From: Flavonifractor sp. An10
GTDB lineage: Bacteria; Bacillota; Clostridia; Oscillospirales; Oscillospiraceae
NCBI RefSeq assembly: GCF_002161215.1
Contig: NZ_NFMB01000006.1
Span: 62,001-126,000, forward strand
Direction of reading: 5' to 3'
DNA: 64,000 bases
Position 1 is the stretch's first letter. Every line of letters starts with the position of its first letter. Under the pieces are notes generated by a model that was not told where the DNA came from, made no database searches, and saw only the letters and a list, made by a program, of their open reading frames with translations. Of the stretch, positions 56,910 through 64,000 are shown piece after piece. Made by a program: the position numbers and the translations under genes.

Positions 56910-58220
56910 ATGGAAATCAGACAGGGGGGCGTGGTCTCGCGCCTGCTGGCCGACGTGGCCATTCCCCGCATGTTCCGGGCGGAACAGGTATTTCCCCGGG
57001 AGCATATCGCACCCGGGGAAATACCCTCTGTGGTGGAGCGTGAGCTCTCCAGAGAGCCCTTCCGCTCCAAAATCCGGCCCGGCATGACCGTGGCCGTCAC
57101 CGCCGGCAGCCGGGGCATCGCCAACGTGGACATCATCACCCGGGCCGTGGTGGACTTCGTCAAGGCCCGGGGGGCCGTCCCCTTCATCGTGCCCGCCATG
57201 GGCAGCCACGGCGGCGCCACCGCCCAGGGCCAGCTGGACATCCTGGCCGGCTACGGCATCACCCCCGACACCATGGGCTGCGAGATCCGCAGCAGCATGG
57301 AGGTGGTGGAGCTGGGCGTCTCCGACACCGGCATGCCGGTGTACCTGGACAAAAACGCCTACAGCGCCGACGGCATCATCCTGTCCTGCCGCCTCAAGCC
57401 CCACAACGCCTTCCGGGGCCCCTACGAGAGCGGCCCCTGCAAGATGATGACCGTGGGCCTGGGCAAGCAGAGGGGGGCCGAGCGGGTTCACGCCGCCGGC
57501 ATGGACAAGATCGGCGAGAACATCCCCTCCATGGCCAAAGTGGTGCTGGAAAAGGCCCCCATCCTCTTCGCCATCCCCTGCATCGAGAACGCCTACGACC
57601 AGACCTGGCGTATCGAGGCCATCGACAGGGACGACATCCTGACCCGGGAGCCGGAGCTGCTCCGGGAGGCCTTCGCCCGCATGCCCTCCCTGCTGGTGGG
57701 CGAGGGCGACGTGCTGGTGGTGGACGAGACGGGAAAAAACTACTCCGGCACCGGGGTGGATCCCAACATCACCGGCACCTTTTCCACCCCCTACGCCCAC
57801 GGCGGCGTGAAAGTCCAGCGCACCTGCTTCCTGGATCTCAGCGCCGCCAGCCACGGCAACGCCCTGGGGGTGGGCCTGGCCAATGTGATCACCAGGCGGT
57901 TTTTTGACAAGATCGACCCGGAGATGATGTATCCCAACTGCATCACCTCCACCGTCCTCACCTCCGCCCGCATCCCCTGCGTGGTGGCCACCGACAAGGA
58001 GGCCGTCCAGATGTGCATCCGCACCTGCAACGGCATCGACCCCGCCCGGGTTCGGGTGATCCGCATCCCCAACAGCCTGCACATCGGCCATATCATGCTC
58101 AGCGAGGCCTACTATCAGGACATGCTGGCCGGGAAATGGCCGGGCCTCATTGCCCGGTCTGCGCCGGAGGAGCTCTCCTTCGACCCGTCCGGGGCGCTGA
58201 CCACCCCCATCGAGGCGTAG
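56910..58220 (+). CDS. LarA-family racemase/epimerase homologue (DUF2088)
   Basis: 436 residues from the ATG with GGAAAGG 12 bases upstream. Residues about 40-110 match the lactate racemase N-terminal domain: RPGMTVAVTAGSRGIANVD and FIVPAMGSHGGATAQGQLDI, with the catalytic-type His in GSHGG. The C-terminal domain spans about 250-420. LarA enzymes use a nickel-pincer cofactor to racemise 2-hydroxyacids; characterised relatives include gluconate 2-epimerase and malate racemase. The cofactor genes larB, larC and larE are not in the window. The setting between garD and a transporter suggests an aldarate or sugar acid as substrate. Confidence 0.85.
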   Translation: MEIRQGGVVSRLLADVAIPRMFRAEQVFPREHIAPGEIPSVVERELSREPFRSKIRPGMTVAVTAGSRGIANVDIITRAVVDFVKARGAVPFIVPAMGSHGGATAQGQLDILAGYGITPDTMGCEIRSSMEVVELGVSDTGMPVYLDKNAYSADGIILSCRLKPHNAFRGPYESGPCKMMTVGLGKQRGAERVHAAGMDKIGENIPSMAKVVLEKAPILFAIPCIENAYDQTWRIEAIDRDDILTREPELLREAFARMPSLLVGEGDVLVVDETGKNYSGTGVDPNITGTFSTPYAHGGVKVQRTCFLDLSAASHGNALGVGLANVITRRFFDKIDPEMMYPNCITSTVLTSARIPCVVATDKEAVQMCIRTCNGIDPARVRVIRIPNSLHIGHIMLSEAYYQDMLAGKWPGLIARSAPEELSFDPSGALTTPIEA

Positions 58221-58222
58221 GC

Positions 58223-59131
58223 ATGGACAGCTTTTTCAAAATGGCGGACGTGCAGACGGTGCTGTTCATCTACATGGCGGTGGGCTTCGGGTGCCGCAAG
58301 GCAGGCATCTTCAACGACGCGGCCCGGGATAAGCTCACCGACTTCGTGGTGTTCGTCACCCTGCCCTGCATGATCTTCGAGTCCTTCCACATGGCCTTCA
58401 GCCTGGAGGCCCTCAGGCAGGGGGCCGTGGCCCTGCTTATCGCGGTGTGCATGGCCGGCGTGGCCCTGCTGCTGGGCAAGGTGCTCTACAACCGCTTCCC
58501 CTATGAGGAGAAGAGCATCCTCCAGTACGGCACCCTGGTGAGCAACTCCGGCTTCGCCGGCCTGCCGGTGGTCAGCGGGACTTACGGGGACGAGGGGCTC
58601 TTCCTGGGCTCCCTGTTCATCATCCCCACCCGCATCCTCATGTGGAGCGCCGGCATCTCCCTGTTCACCAGGGCCGACGCCAAACAGGCCGTTAAGAAGG
58701 TGCTGCTCAACCCCGGCATCATCGCCGTGGAGGTGGGCCTGGTGCGCATGGTGCTCCAGCTCCCCCTTCCCCACTTTGTGGACACGGCGGTGGACAATCT
58801 GGGGGCCTGCACCTCCCCCATGGCCATGGCCCTGGTGGGGGCCATCCTGGCCGACGTGCCCCTCAAGACCGTATTCGATCCCAAGAGCTTCTACCTGGTG
58901 GCGGTGCGGCAGTTCCTGCTGCCCGGCATCTGCCTGGCGGCCCTGCGGCTGCTGCAGGTGGATCCCCTCACCATCGGGGTGAGCGTGGCCCTCACCGGCA
59001 TGCCCATCGGCTCCACCACCGCCATCCTGGCCCAGAAGTACGGGGCGGACGCCCAGTTCGCCTCCAAGTGCGTGTTCATCTCGACGCTGACCAGCCTGGT
59101 CACCGTCCCCATACTGACCCTGTTCCTTTAG
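58223..59131 (+). CDS. AEC-family transporter (auxin efflux carrier type)
   Basis: 302 residues from the ATG 2 bases after the LarA-like gene. About ten hydrophobic segments. Conserved features include TLPCMIFESFHMAF (about 40-53), the YGTLVSNSGFAGLPVV half-site (about 97-112) and TGMPIGSTTAILAQKYG near the end, where the broken helix lies. AEC carriers move small carboxylates, so it may be a second uptake or an efflux system for an acid intermediate. Its TAG stop lies in the terminal repeat of a MITE-like element. Confidence 0.85.
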   Translation: MDSFFKMADVQTVLFIYMAVGFGCRKAGIFNDAARDKLTDFVVFVTLPCMIFESFHMAFSLEALRQGAVALLIAVCMAGVALLLGKVLYNRFPYEEKSILQYGTLVSNSGFAGLPVVSGTYGDEGLFLGSLFIIPTRILMWSAGISLFTRADAKQAVKKVLLNPGIIAVEVGLVRMVLQLPLPHFVDTAVDNLGACTSPMAMALVGAILADVPLKTVFDPKSFYLVAVRQFLLPGICLAALRLLQVDPLTIGVSVALTGMPIGSTTAILAQKYGADAQFASKCVFISTLTSLVTVPILTLFL

Positions 59132-59294
59132 GGCTTGTCTGAAACATGTCAACATGCCCGACCGACGGGTCTTTTGTCCCCTGGACGGCGCAATTTTTCC
59201 TTGAAATCCGCCGGGATTCCTGCGAAAGAATTGCTTGCCAGCGGCGCAAAACCCCTCGCCGCTGGGCACATCGCCAAGTTTCAAACAAGCCCTA
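59129..59294. mobile_element. MITE-like inverted-repeat element, copy 2 (long form)
   Basis: About 164 bases. Terminal inverted repeats GGGCTTGTCTGAAA and TTTCAAACAAGCCC, both bordered by TA (target duplication of the IS630/mariner type). Shares GTCAACATGCCC and GGGCACATCGCCAA with copy 1 at 25.4 kb but has about 77 extra internal bases. No coding capacity. The left border provides the stop codon of the AEC transporter gene. Confidence 0.75.
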
Positions 59295-59314
59295 GGAAGA
59301 AAGGACGAGAGCCT

Positions 59315-60784
59315 ATGCAGCAGTCCTACGACGTAGTCGTCATCGGCGGCGGCGTGGTGGGCAGCGCCATCGCCCGGGAGCTGTCCCGCTGGCGGCTGCG
59401 CATCGCGGTGCTGGAGAAGGAGAGCGACGTGTGCACCCAGACCAGCGGCCGCAACACCGGCATGCTCCACGCCGGCTTTCTCTACAAGACCGGCTCCCTC
59501 AAGGCCATCTGCGCCGTGGAGGGCAACCAGGAGTTCGACGCCGTGGCCCAGGAGCTGGACGTGCCCTTCAAGCGCACCGGCAAGCTCATCGTGGGCTTCA
59601 CCGACGAGCACCGGCAGCGGCTGGAGCACTTCATGGCCCGGGGCGAGGCCAACGGCGTGAAGGGCCTGGAGCTCATCGACCGCAAGCGGATGGACGAGCT
59701 GGAGCCCAGCGCCGGCGGCAACTTCGCCATGTGGTGCCCCGCCAGCGGCATCCTGGATCCCTTTGCCTACACCATCGCCCTGGCGGAGAACGCCGTGCGC
59801 AACGGCGTGGAGTATTTCCTCAACTGCGCCTTCCTCGGGGAGGAGCGCCAGCCGGACGGCACCCACCTGCTCCGCACGGAGAAGGGGGACTTCCGCACCC
59901 GGTGGGTGGTCAACAGCGCGGGGCTTCACTCCGCCGAGGTCAGCGCCCGGCTGGGCATCCCCGGCTACGTGATCAAGCCCGTGAAGGGCGAGTACTTCGT
60001 GCTGGATAAGCTGGCCGGGCAGTTTGCCAGAATCCCCGTCTACCCCGCCCCCAACCCGGACAACACCTTCGACACCCACGCCACCCCCACGGTGGACGGC
60101 AACGTGCTCATCGGCCCGGACAGCCAGCTGGCCCGGGACGACCAGGACTACGAGTCCACCCAGGCCGCCATGGACGGCCTGATCGAGAGCGGCTCCCGCA
60201 TGTTCCAGCATATGGAAAAGAGCTATTTCATCCGCAACTTCGCCGGCATCCGGCCCAAGCGGGTCGACCCGGCCACCGGGACGGTGCAGGACTTCGTGCT
60301 GGAGACCCGGGACGAGGCCCCCGGCGTGGTGAACCTGGTGGGCATCGAGTCCCCCGGCCTCACCAGCGCCCTGCCCCTGGCCCGCCGGGCCGTGGCCCTG
60401 ATCAGGGCTAAGGAGGAGCTGGTCCCCAATCCCGGCTTCGACCCCCGCCGCAAGGGCATCCGCCGCTTCATCGACATGAGCGACGGGGAGCGGGAGGCCG
60501 CCATCGCGGCCAACCCCGACTACGGAGAGATCTTCTGCCGCTGCGAGCAGGTGACAAAAGCCGAGATTCTCCAGGCCATCCACAACCCCCTGGGTGTCCA
60601 CACCGTCAACGGGGTGAAGGTGCGCACCCGGGCCACCATGGGCCGGTGCCAGGGGGGCTACTGCGAGACCCGCATCACCGAGGCCCTCCAGCAGGAGCTG
60701 GGGCTGGACTGCCGGGACATCGAGCTGGGCCCCGCCGGCTCCTGGATGTTCACCGGAAGCGTGAAGGGAGGCGGCGAGGCGTGA
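59315..60784 (+). CDS. FAD-dependent oxidoreductase, GlpA-like, with C-terminal BFD-type iron-sulfur domain
   Basis: 489 residues from the ATG with AAGAAAGGA upstream; the upstream frame runs through the MITE and is spurious. N-terminal Rossmann fold GGGVVGSAIARELSRW (about 11-26), DAO-type FAD domain to about 370, and a C-terminal BFD-like [2Fe-2S] domain (about 405-475) with FCRCEQVTKAEI (Cys-x-Cys) and GRCQGGYC. It is the first gene of a three-gene set (with a second FAD protein and a DUF1667 protein) seen in anaerobes and annotated as a glycerol-3-phosphate dehydrogenase-like complex. In this locus it may oxidise a hydroxyacid such as glycerate. That substrate is inference. Confidence 0.85.
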   Translation: MQQSYDVVVIGGGVVGSAIARELSRWRLRIAVLEKESDVCTQTSGRNTGMLHAGFLYKTGSLKAICAVEGNQEFDAVAQELDVPFKRTGKLIVGFTDEHRQRLEHFMARGEANGVKGLELIDRKRMDELEPSAGGNFAMWCPASGILDPFAYTIALAENAVRNGVEYFLNCAFLGEERQPDGTHLLRTEKGDFRTRWVVNSAGLHSAEVSARLGIPGYVIKPVKGEYFVLDKLAGQFARIPVYPAPNPDNTFDTHATPTVDGNVLIGPDSQLARDDQDYESTQAAMDGLIESGSRMFQHMEKSYFIRNFAGIRPKRVDPATGTVQDFVLETRDEAPGVVNLVGIESPGLTSALPLARRAVALIRAKEELVPNPGFDPRRKGIRRFIDMSDGEREAAIAANPDYGEIFCRCEQVTKAEILQAIHNPLGVHTVNGVKVRTRATMGRCQGGYCETRITEALQQELGLDCRDIELGPAGSWMFTGSVKGGGEA

Positions 60785-62019
60785 ACCTGGAATACCATCA
60801 GGCCGTGATCATCGGCGGCGGCCCCGCCGGCCTGGCGGCCGCCATCCGCCTGCGGGAGAAGGGCGTGGAGGACGTGGTGGTGCTGGAGCGGGAGGGCCAG
60901 ACCGGCGGCATCCTCCGCCAGTGCATCCACGACGGCTTCGGCCTCACCCGCTTCGGCGAGAGCCTGTCCGGCCCCGAGTACGCCCAGCGGTTCGTGGACG
61001 AGGCCCAGCGCCTGGGCATCCCCTGCCTCACCGACACCACCGTCCTCAGGCTGGACGCAGACCGGACGGTCACCGCCTCCGGCCCTGCGGGCCTGCGGCA
61101 CATCCGGGGGGACGCGGTGCTCCTCACCATGGGCTGCCGGGAGCGCACCCGGGGGGCCCTTGCCATCCCGGGCAGCCGGCCGGCGGGCATCTGGACTGCC
61201 GGCGTGGCCCAGGAGTACATCAACCTGCGCAACCGGATGGTGGGCCGGGAGGTGGTCATCCTGGGCAGCGGCGACATCGGCATGATCATGGCCCGCCGCC
61301 TCACCCTGGAGGGGGCCCATGTCAAGGGCGTGTACGAGGTGCAGCCCTACCCCAGCGGCCTGCCCCGCAACATCGAACAGTGCCTCAACGACTACAGCAT
61401 CCCCCTGCATCTCAGCCACACCGTCACCGACATCCACGGCCGGGCGCGGCTGGAGGGGGTCACCATCTCCCGGGTGGACGAGCGCTTCCGCCCCATCCCC
61501 GGCACGGAGGAGCGGGTGGACTGCGACACCCTGATCCTCTCGGTGGGCCTGATCCCCGCCGGGGACATCGCCAACGGCTCCGGCCTGGCGGTGGACGGCC
61601 GCACCAGGGGCGCCTTTGTGGATGAGCACTACCAGACCAGCATACCCGGCGTGTTCGCCGCGGGCAACGTGCTCCATGTCCACGATCTGGTGGACTTCGT
61701 CTCTCTGGAGGCGGAGGCCCTGGCCGACGCGGCGGCGGAGTACCTGCGCAACGGCGCCCTGCCCCCCTGCCCCCTGGCGGTGCGCGCCGGGGACAACGTG
61801 GGCCACGTGCTGCCCCAGCATATCAGCGGCACCCGGGACTTCACCCTCTCCCTGCGGGTGAGCCGGCCGCTGAAAAAGGCCACCCTGACGGTGCGCCAGA
61901 ACGGCCGGGAGGTGCTGCGGCGGGTGCTGGCCAAGGCCCTGCCCGCCGAGATGCTCCAGCTGTCCGTCAAGGCGGAGCGGCTGGACACGTCCGGCGATCT
62001 GGAGGTGAGCGTATCGTGA
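60781..62019 (+). CDS. FAD/NAD(P)-dependent pyridine nucleotide-disulfide oxidoreductase family protein
   Basis: 412 residues from a GTG overlapping the previous stop (GTGA). FAD-binding GGGPAGLAAAIRLREKG (about 11-27), GQTGGILRQCIHDGFG (about 39-54), NAD(P)-binding GSGDIGMIMARRLTLEG (about 161-177), and the FAD-closing TSIPGVFAAGNVLHVHDLVD (about 285-304). It is the partner of the GlpA-like protein and probably passes electrons between the substrate flavin and NAD(P)H or a carrier. The DUF1667 gene overlaps its stop. Confidence 0.87.
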   Translation: MNLEYHQAVIIGGGPAGLAAAIRLREKGVEDVVVLEREGQTGGILRQCIHDGFGLTRFGESLSGPEYAQRFVDEAQRLGIPCLTDTTVLRLDADRTVTASGPAGLRHIRGDAVLLTMGCRERTRGALAIPGSRPAGIWTAGVAQEYINLRNRMVGREVVILGSGDIGMIMARRLTLEGAHVKGVYEVQPYPSGLPRNIEQCLNDYSIPLHLSHTVTDIHGRARLEGVTISRVDERFRPIPGTEERVDCDTLILSVGLIPAGDIANGSGLAVDGRTRGAFVDEHYQTSIPGVFAAGNVLHVHDLVDFVSLEAEALADAAAEYLRNGALPPCPLAVRAGDNVGHVLPQHISGTRDFTLSLRVSRPLKKATLTVRQNGREVLRRVLAKALPAEMLQLSVKAERLDTSGDLEVSVS

Positions 62020-62378
62020 CACGAACCTTTACCTGCATCGTCTGCCCCAACGGCTGTGAGATCACCGCCGAATACGATGGCGCCCGGGTGGGCGCCATCA
62101 CCGGGGCCACCTGCCCCAAGGGGGAGGACTACGTCCGCCAGGAGCTCACCGACCCCCGGCGCACCATTGCCACCAGCGTCCCCGTGGACGGGGGCGGGCT
62201 GCCCCTGGTCAGCGTGCGCCTCAACCGCCCCATCCCCAAGAAGGACATCTTCCGGGTGATGGAGGCCGTCAATGCCGTCCGGCTCCAGGCTCCCGTCTCC
62301 ATCGGCCAGGTGGTTCTGGCCGACGTGTGCGGCCTGGGCGCCGACGTAATCGTCACCAAAAACGTGCCCCGCGCCTGA
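62016..62378 (+). CDS. DUF1667 iron-sulfur-type protein
   Basis: 120 residues from a GTG overlapping the previous stop by 4 bases. N-terminal CIVCPNGCEI (Cys-x2-Cys-x3-Cys, residues 7-16) and ATCPKGEDYVRQE (about 41-53) supply four Cys residues likely to bind a cluster or metal. DUF1667 proteins regularly accompany this pair of flavoproteins and are probably the third, electron-carrying, subunit. It is the last gene of the trio. Confidence 0.87.
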   Translation: MTRTFTCIVCPNGCEITAEYDGARVGAITGATCPKGEDYVRQELTDPRRTIATSVPVDGGGLPLVSVRLNRPIPKKDIFRVMEAVNAVRLQAPVSIGQVVLADVCGLGADVIVTKNVPRA

Positions 62379-62415
62379 CGCGGGAACGTTTGGATAGTCC
62401 CAATCAAACTTTTTA

Positions 62416-62434
62416 TGGTATACTGTTAAGGAGG
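62416..62434 (+). promoter_or_regulatory. Extended -10 promoter and ribosome site of garR
   Basis: TGGTATACT (62416-62424) forms an extended -10; AAGGAGG (62428-62434) sits 8 bases before the garR ATG. The predicted start leaves a very short leader. No good -35. Confidence 0.5.
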
Positions 62435-62442
62435 AATTTCTT

Positions 62443-63321
62443 ATGAAAATCGGACTCATCGGCCTTGGCATCATGGGCAAGCCCATGGCGAAGAACCTGC
62501 TCAAGGCGGGCTATGATCTGACTGTCAGCGATCTGAACAAGGCCGCCGTGGACGAGGTGGTGGCCGCCGGCGCCAAGGCCGCCACCAACGCGGAGATTGG
62601 CGAGACCTGCGACGTGGTGCTCACCATGGTGCCCAACAGCCCCCAGGTGAAGGCCGTCATGCTGGGCGAGGACGGCGTGGCCGCCCACATGAAGCCCGGC
62701 AGCGTGTTCATCGACATGAGCTCCATCAACCCCGTGGCCTCCAAGGAGATCGCCGCCGAGCTGGCCAAGAAGGGCATCGAGATGCTGGACGCCCCCGTGT
62801 CCGGCGGCGAGCCCAAGGCCATCGACGGCACCCTGTCCTTCATGGTGGGCGGCAAGCAGGAGGTCTTTGACAAGTACAAGGATCTGCTGGGCGCCATGGG
62901 CGCCTCTGTGGTGCGCTGCGGCGACGTGGGCGCCGGCAACACCACCAAGCTTGCCAACCAGATCATCGTGGCCTGCAACATCCAGGCCCTGTCCGAGGCC
63001 CTGACCCTGGCCAAGATGGCGGGCGTGGAGCCCGAGCTGGTCTTCCAGGCCATCAAGGGCGGCCTGGCCGGCTCCACCGTCATGAACGCCAAGGCCCCCA
63101 TGATGATTGAAGGCAACGACAAGCCCGGCTTCAAGATCGACCTGCACATCAAGGATCTGAACAACGCCCTGGACTGCGCCCACACCGTGGGCTCCCCCCT
63201 GCCCATGACCGCCGCGGTGCAGGAGATCTTCCAGTGGCTGCACAACAACGGCTGCGGCCAGGACGACCACAGCTCCATCATCAAGTACTACAAGAAGCTC
63301 ACCGGCATCGAGTCCCTGTGA
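62443..63321 (+). CDS. garR: 2-hydroxy-3-oxopropionate (tartronate semialdehyde) reductase
   Basis: 292 residues. N-terminal NAD(P)-binding GLIGLGIMGKPMAKNLLKAG (about 4-23), the 3-hydroxyacid dehydrogenase substrate motif DAPVSGGEPKAIDGTLSFMV (about 116-135), catalytic Lys in GNTTKLANQI (about 171). The family reduces tartronate semialdehyde to D-glycerate. This fits aldolase cleavage of keto-deoxy-glucarate to pyruvate and tartronate semialdehyde. Some family members act on 3-hydroxyisobutyrate or succinic semialdehyde, but the setting argues for GarR. Confidence 0.9.
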   Translation: MKIGLIGLGIMGKPMAKNLLKAGYDLTVSDLNKAAVDEVVAAGAKAATNAEIGETCDVVLTMVPNSPQVKAVMLGEDGVAAHMKPGSVFIDMSSINPVASKEIAAELAKKGIEMLDAPVSGGEPKAIDGTLSFMVGGKQEVFDKYKDLLGAMGASVVRCGDVGAGNTTKLANQIIVACNIQALSEALTLAKMAGVEPELVFQAIKGGLAGSTVMNAKAPMMIEGNDKPGFKIDLHIKDLNNALDCAHTVGSPLPMTAAVQEIFQWLHNNGCGQDDHSSIIKYYKKLTGIESL

Positions 63322-63348
63322 GGCCCGACGACGAGAGGTGACTTTGCC

Positions 63349-64000
63349 ATGAATACGGATTTTATCAAGGGCGTTGTGGTGCCCATACTCACCCCCATTG
63401 ACGCCGACGAGCGCATCGACGAGGCCAGGCTCCGCGCCCAGGTGGACTACGTCATCGACGGCGGCGTGTCCGGCATCCTGGCCTTCGGCAGCAACGGCGA
63501 GTTCTACATGGTGGAGGAGGACGAGATGGAGCGGGGCCTGAAGCTCATGGTGGATCAGGCCGCGGGCCGCGTCCCCGTCTACTTCGGCATCGGCGCCATC
63601 AGCACCAGGAAGTGCTGCCGCCTGGCCCAAATGGCGGCGGCCAACGGGGCCGCGGGCATCAGCGTGCTCCAGCCCATGTTCCTCAAGCCCACCTATGCCG
63701 AGCTGCTGCGCCACTTCAAGACCATCGCCGAGAGCGTGCCCGGCGTGCCCATGCTGCTCTACAACAACCCCGGCCGGGTGGGGTACACCCTCACCGCCGA
63801 CCTGGTGGATGAGCTGGCCCACACGGTGGACAACATCGTGGGCATGAAGGACACCAGCGGCGACATCACCCTCACCTCCGAGTTCATCCGCCGCACCCGG
63901 GACGTGGACTTCAAGGTGTTCGGCGGCAAGGATACCCTGCTCTATGCCAGCCTGTGCCACGGCGCCGTGGGCGGCGTGTGCACCGCGGCCAACTTCATGC
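63349..64000 (+). CDS. DapA-family aldolase/dehydratase, 3' end outside the window
   Basis: 217 residues are visible from the ATG (MNTDFIKGVVVPILTPIDAD), and the frame is open to the right edge. TIM-barrel features: FGSNGEFYMV (about 46-55, in place of GTTGE), YNNPGRVGYTL (about 138-148, with the Tyr that shuttles protons), and the Schiff-base Lys in GMKDTSGDI (about 166). DapA-family members in aldarate loci include 5-keto-4-deoxy-glucarate aldolases and dehydratases. With garR just upstream, an aldolase giving pyruvate and tartronate semialdehyde is likelier than the decarboxylating KdgD type. Confidence 0.83.
   Translation, partial: MNTDFIKGVVVPILTPIDADERIDEARLRAQVDYVIDGGVSGILAFGSNGEFYMVEEDEMERGLKLMVDQAAGRVPVYFGIGAISTRKCCRLAQMAAANGAAGISVLQPMFLKPTYAELLRHFKTIAESVPGVPMLLYNNPGRVGYTLTADLVDELAHTVDNIVGMKDTSGDITLTSEFIRRTRDVDFKVFGGKDTLLYASLCHGAVGGVCTAANFM

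Noticed and set aside
58115-60601. 828-residue minus-strand frame
   Set aside because: Antisense to the AEC transporter and GlpA-like genes and passes through a MITE-like element; no recognisable motifs.

Overview
The window comes from a visibly GC-rich, Gram-positive, anaerobic Clostridia-type genome, most like the butyrate-producing Oscillospiraceae of the gut (Flavonifractor, Intestinimonas, Oscillibacter and relatives). The support is strong AGGAGG ribosome sites, many lipoprotein signal peptides, a Spo0A-like response regulator, DnaI/DnaD-type primosome genes, a PrsA-like foldase, acetoacetate CoA-transferase subunits and a tripartite tricarboxylate transporter. The genus is inferred from gene content and style, not from a database match.

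Layout. 1-1.3 kb: CoA-transferase subunits atoD (cut by the window edge) and atoA. 1.5-6.9 kb, minus strand: a MocA-like cytidylyltransferase, a small membrane protein, threonine synthase, a second fold-type II PLP enzyme, and a lipoprotein coupled to a 55-residue membrane peptide. 7.1-10.8 kb: a three-subunit xanthine dehydrogenase-type molybdenum hydroxylase. 11.3-21.7 kb, minus strand: ECF sigma/anti-sigma pair, Ca2+-type P-ATPase, XRE plus Spo0A-like regulator pair, PrsA-like foldase, flotillin plus NfeD-like pair, and a DUF1836 regulator. 22-30 kb: rpsO-pnp, an M16 peptidase, a two-gene AT-richer unit of unknown function, and DnaI/DnaD-like genes (the dnaD-like gene looks frameshifted). 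30-41.7 kb: zapA, a U32 peptidase, dut, then maf-mreC-mreD-(DUF6056)-mrdA-GH13-GT2, a cell-shape and envelope operon. 41.9-45.9 kb: a compact phage-derived lysis cassette (coiled-coil protein, sigma-region-4-like regulator, two small tail-type proteins, bifunctional endolysin, holin) without capsid or packaging genes. 46-64 kb: a large aldarate (glucarate/galactarate) catabolic locus.

How the genes work together. In the last 18 kb, GudD and GarD dehydrate D-glucarate and galactarate to keto-deoxy-glucarate. A DapA-family enzyme at the right edge would cleave it, and GarR would reduce the resulting tartronate semialdehyde. A LarA-type racemase homologue, a TctCBA uptake system, an AEC transporter, a 2-hydroxyacid dehydrogenase, a three-gene flavoprotein oxidoreductase and a PrpR-like regulator fill out the locus.

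The intergenic DNA is as notable as the genes. Five loci carry a roughly 180-215 nt element of four consecutive hairpins. Its loop and linker sequences are conserved while its stem sequences change with base pairing kept, so it looks like a structured RNA or hairpin-mobile element. Two of the copies sit between paired, locus-specific palindromes. A second family is a TA-flanked inverted-repeat element (MITE-like, two copies). A third is a mosaic of short palindromic tiles. Members of the second and third families supply stop codons of adjacent genes.
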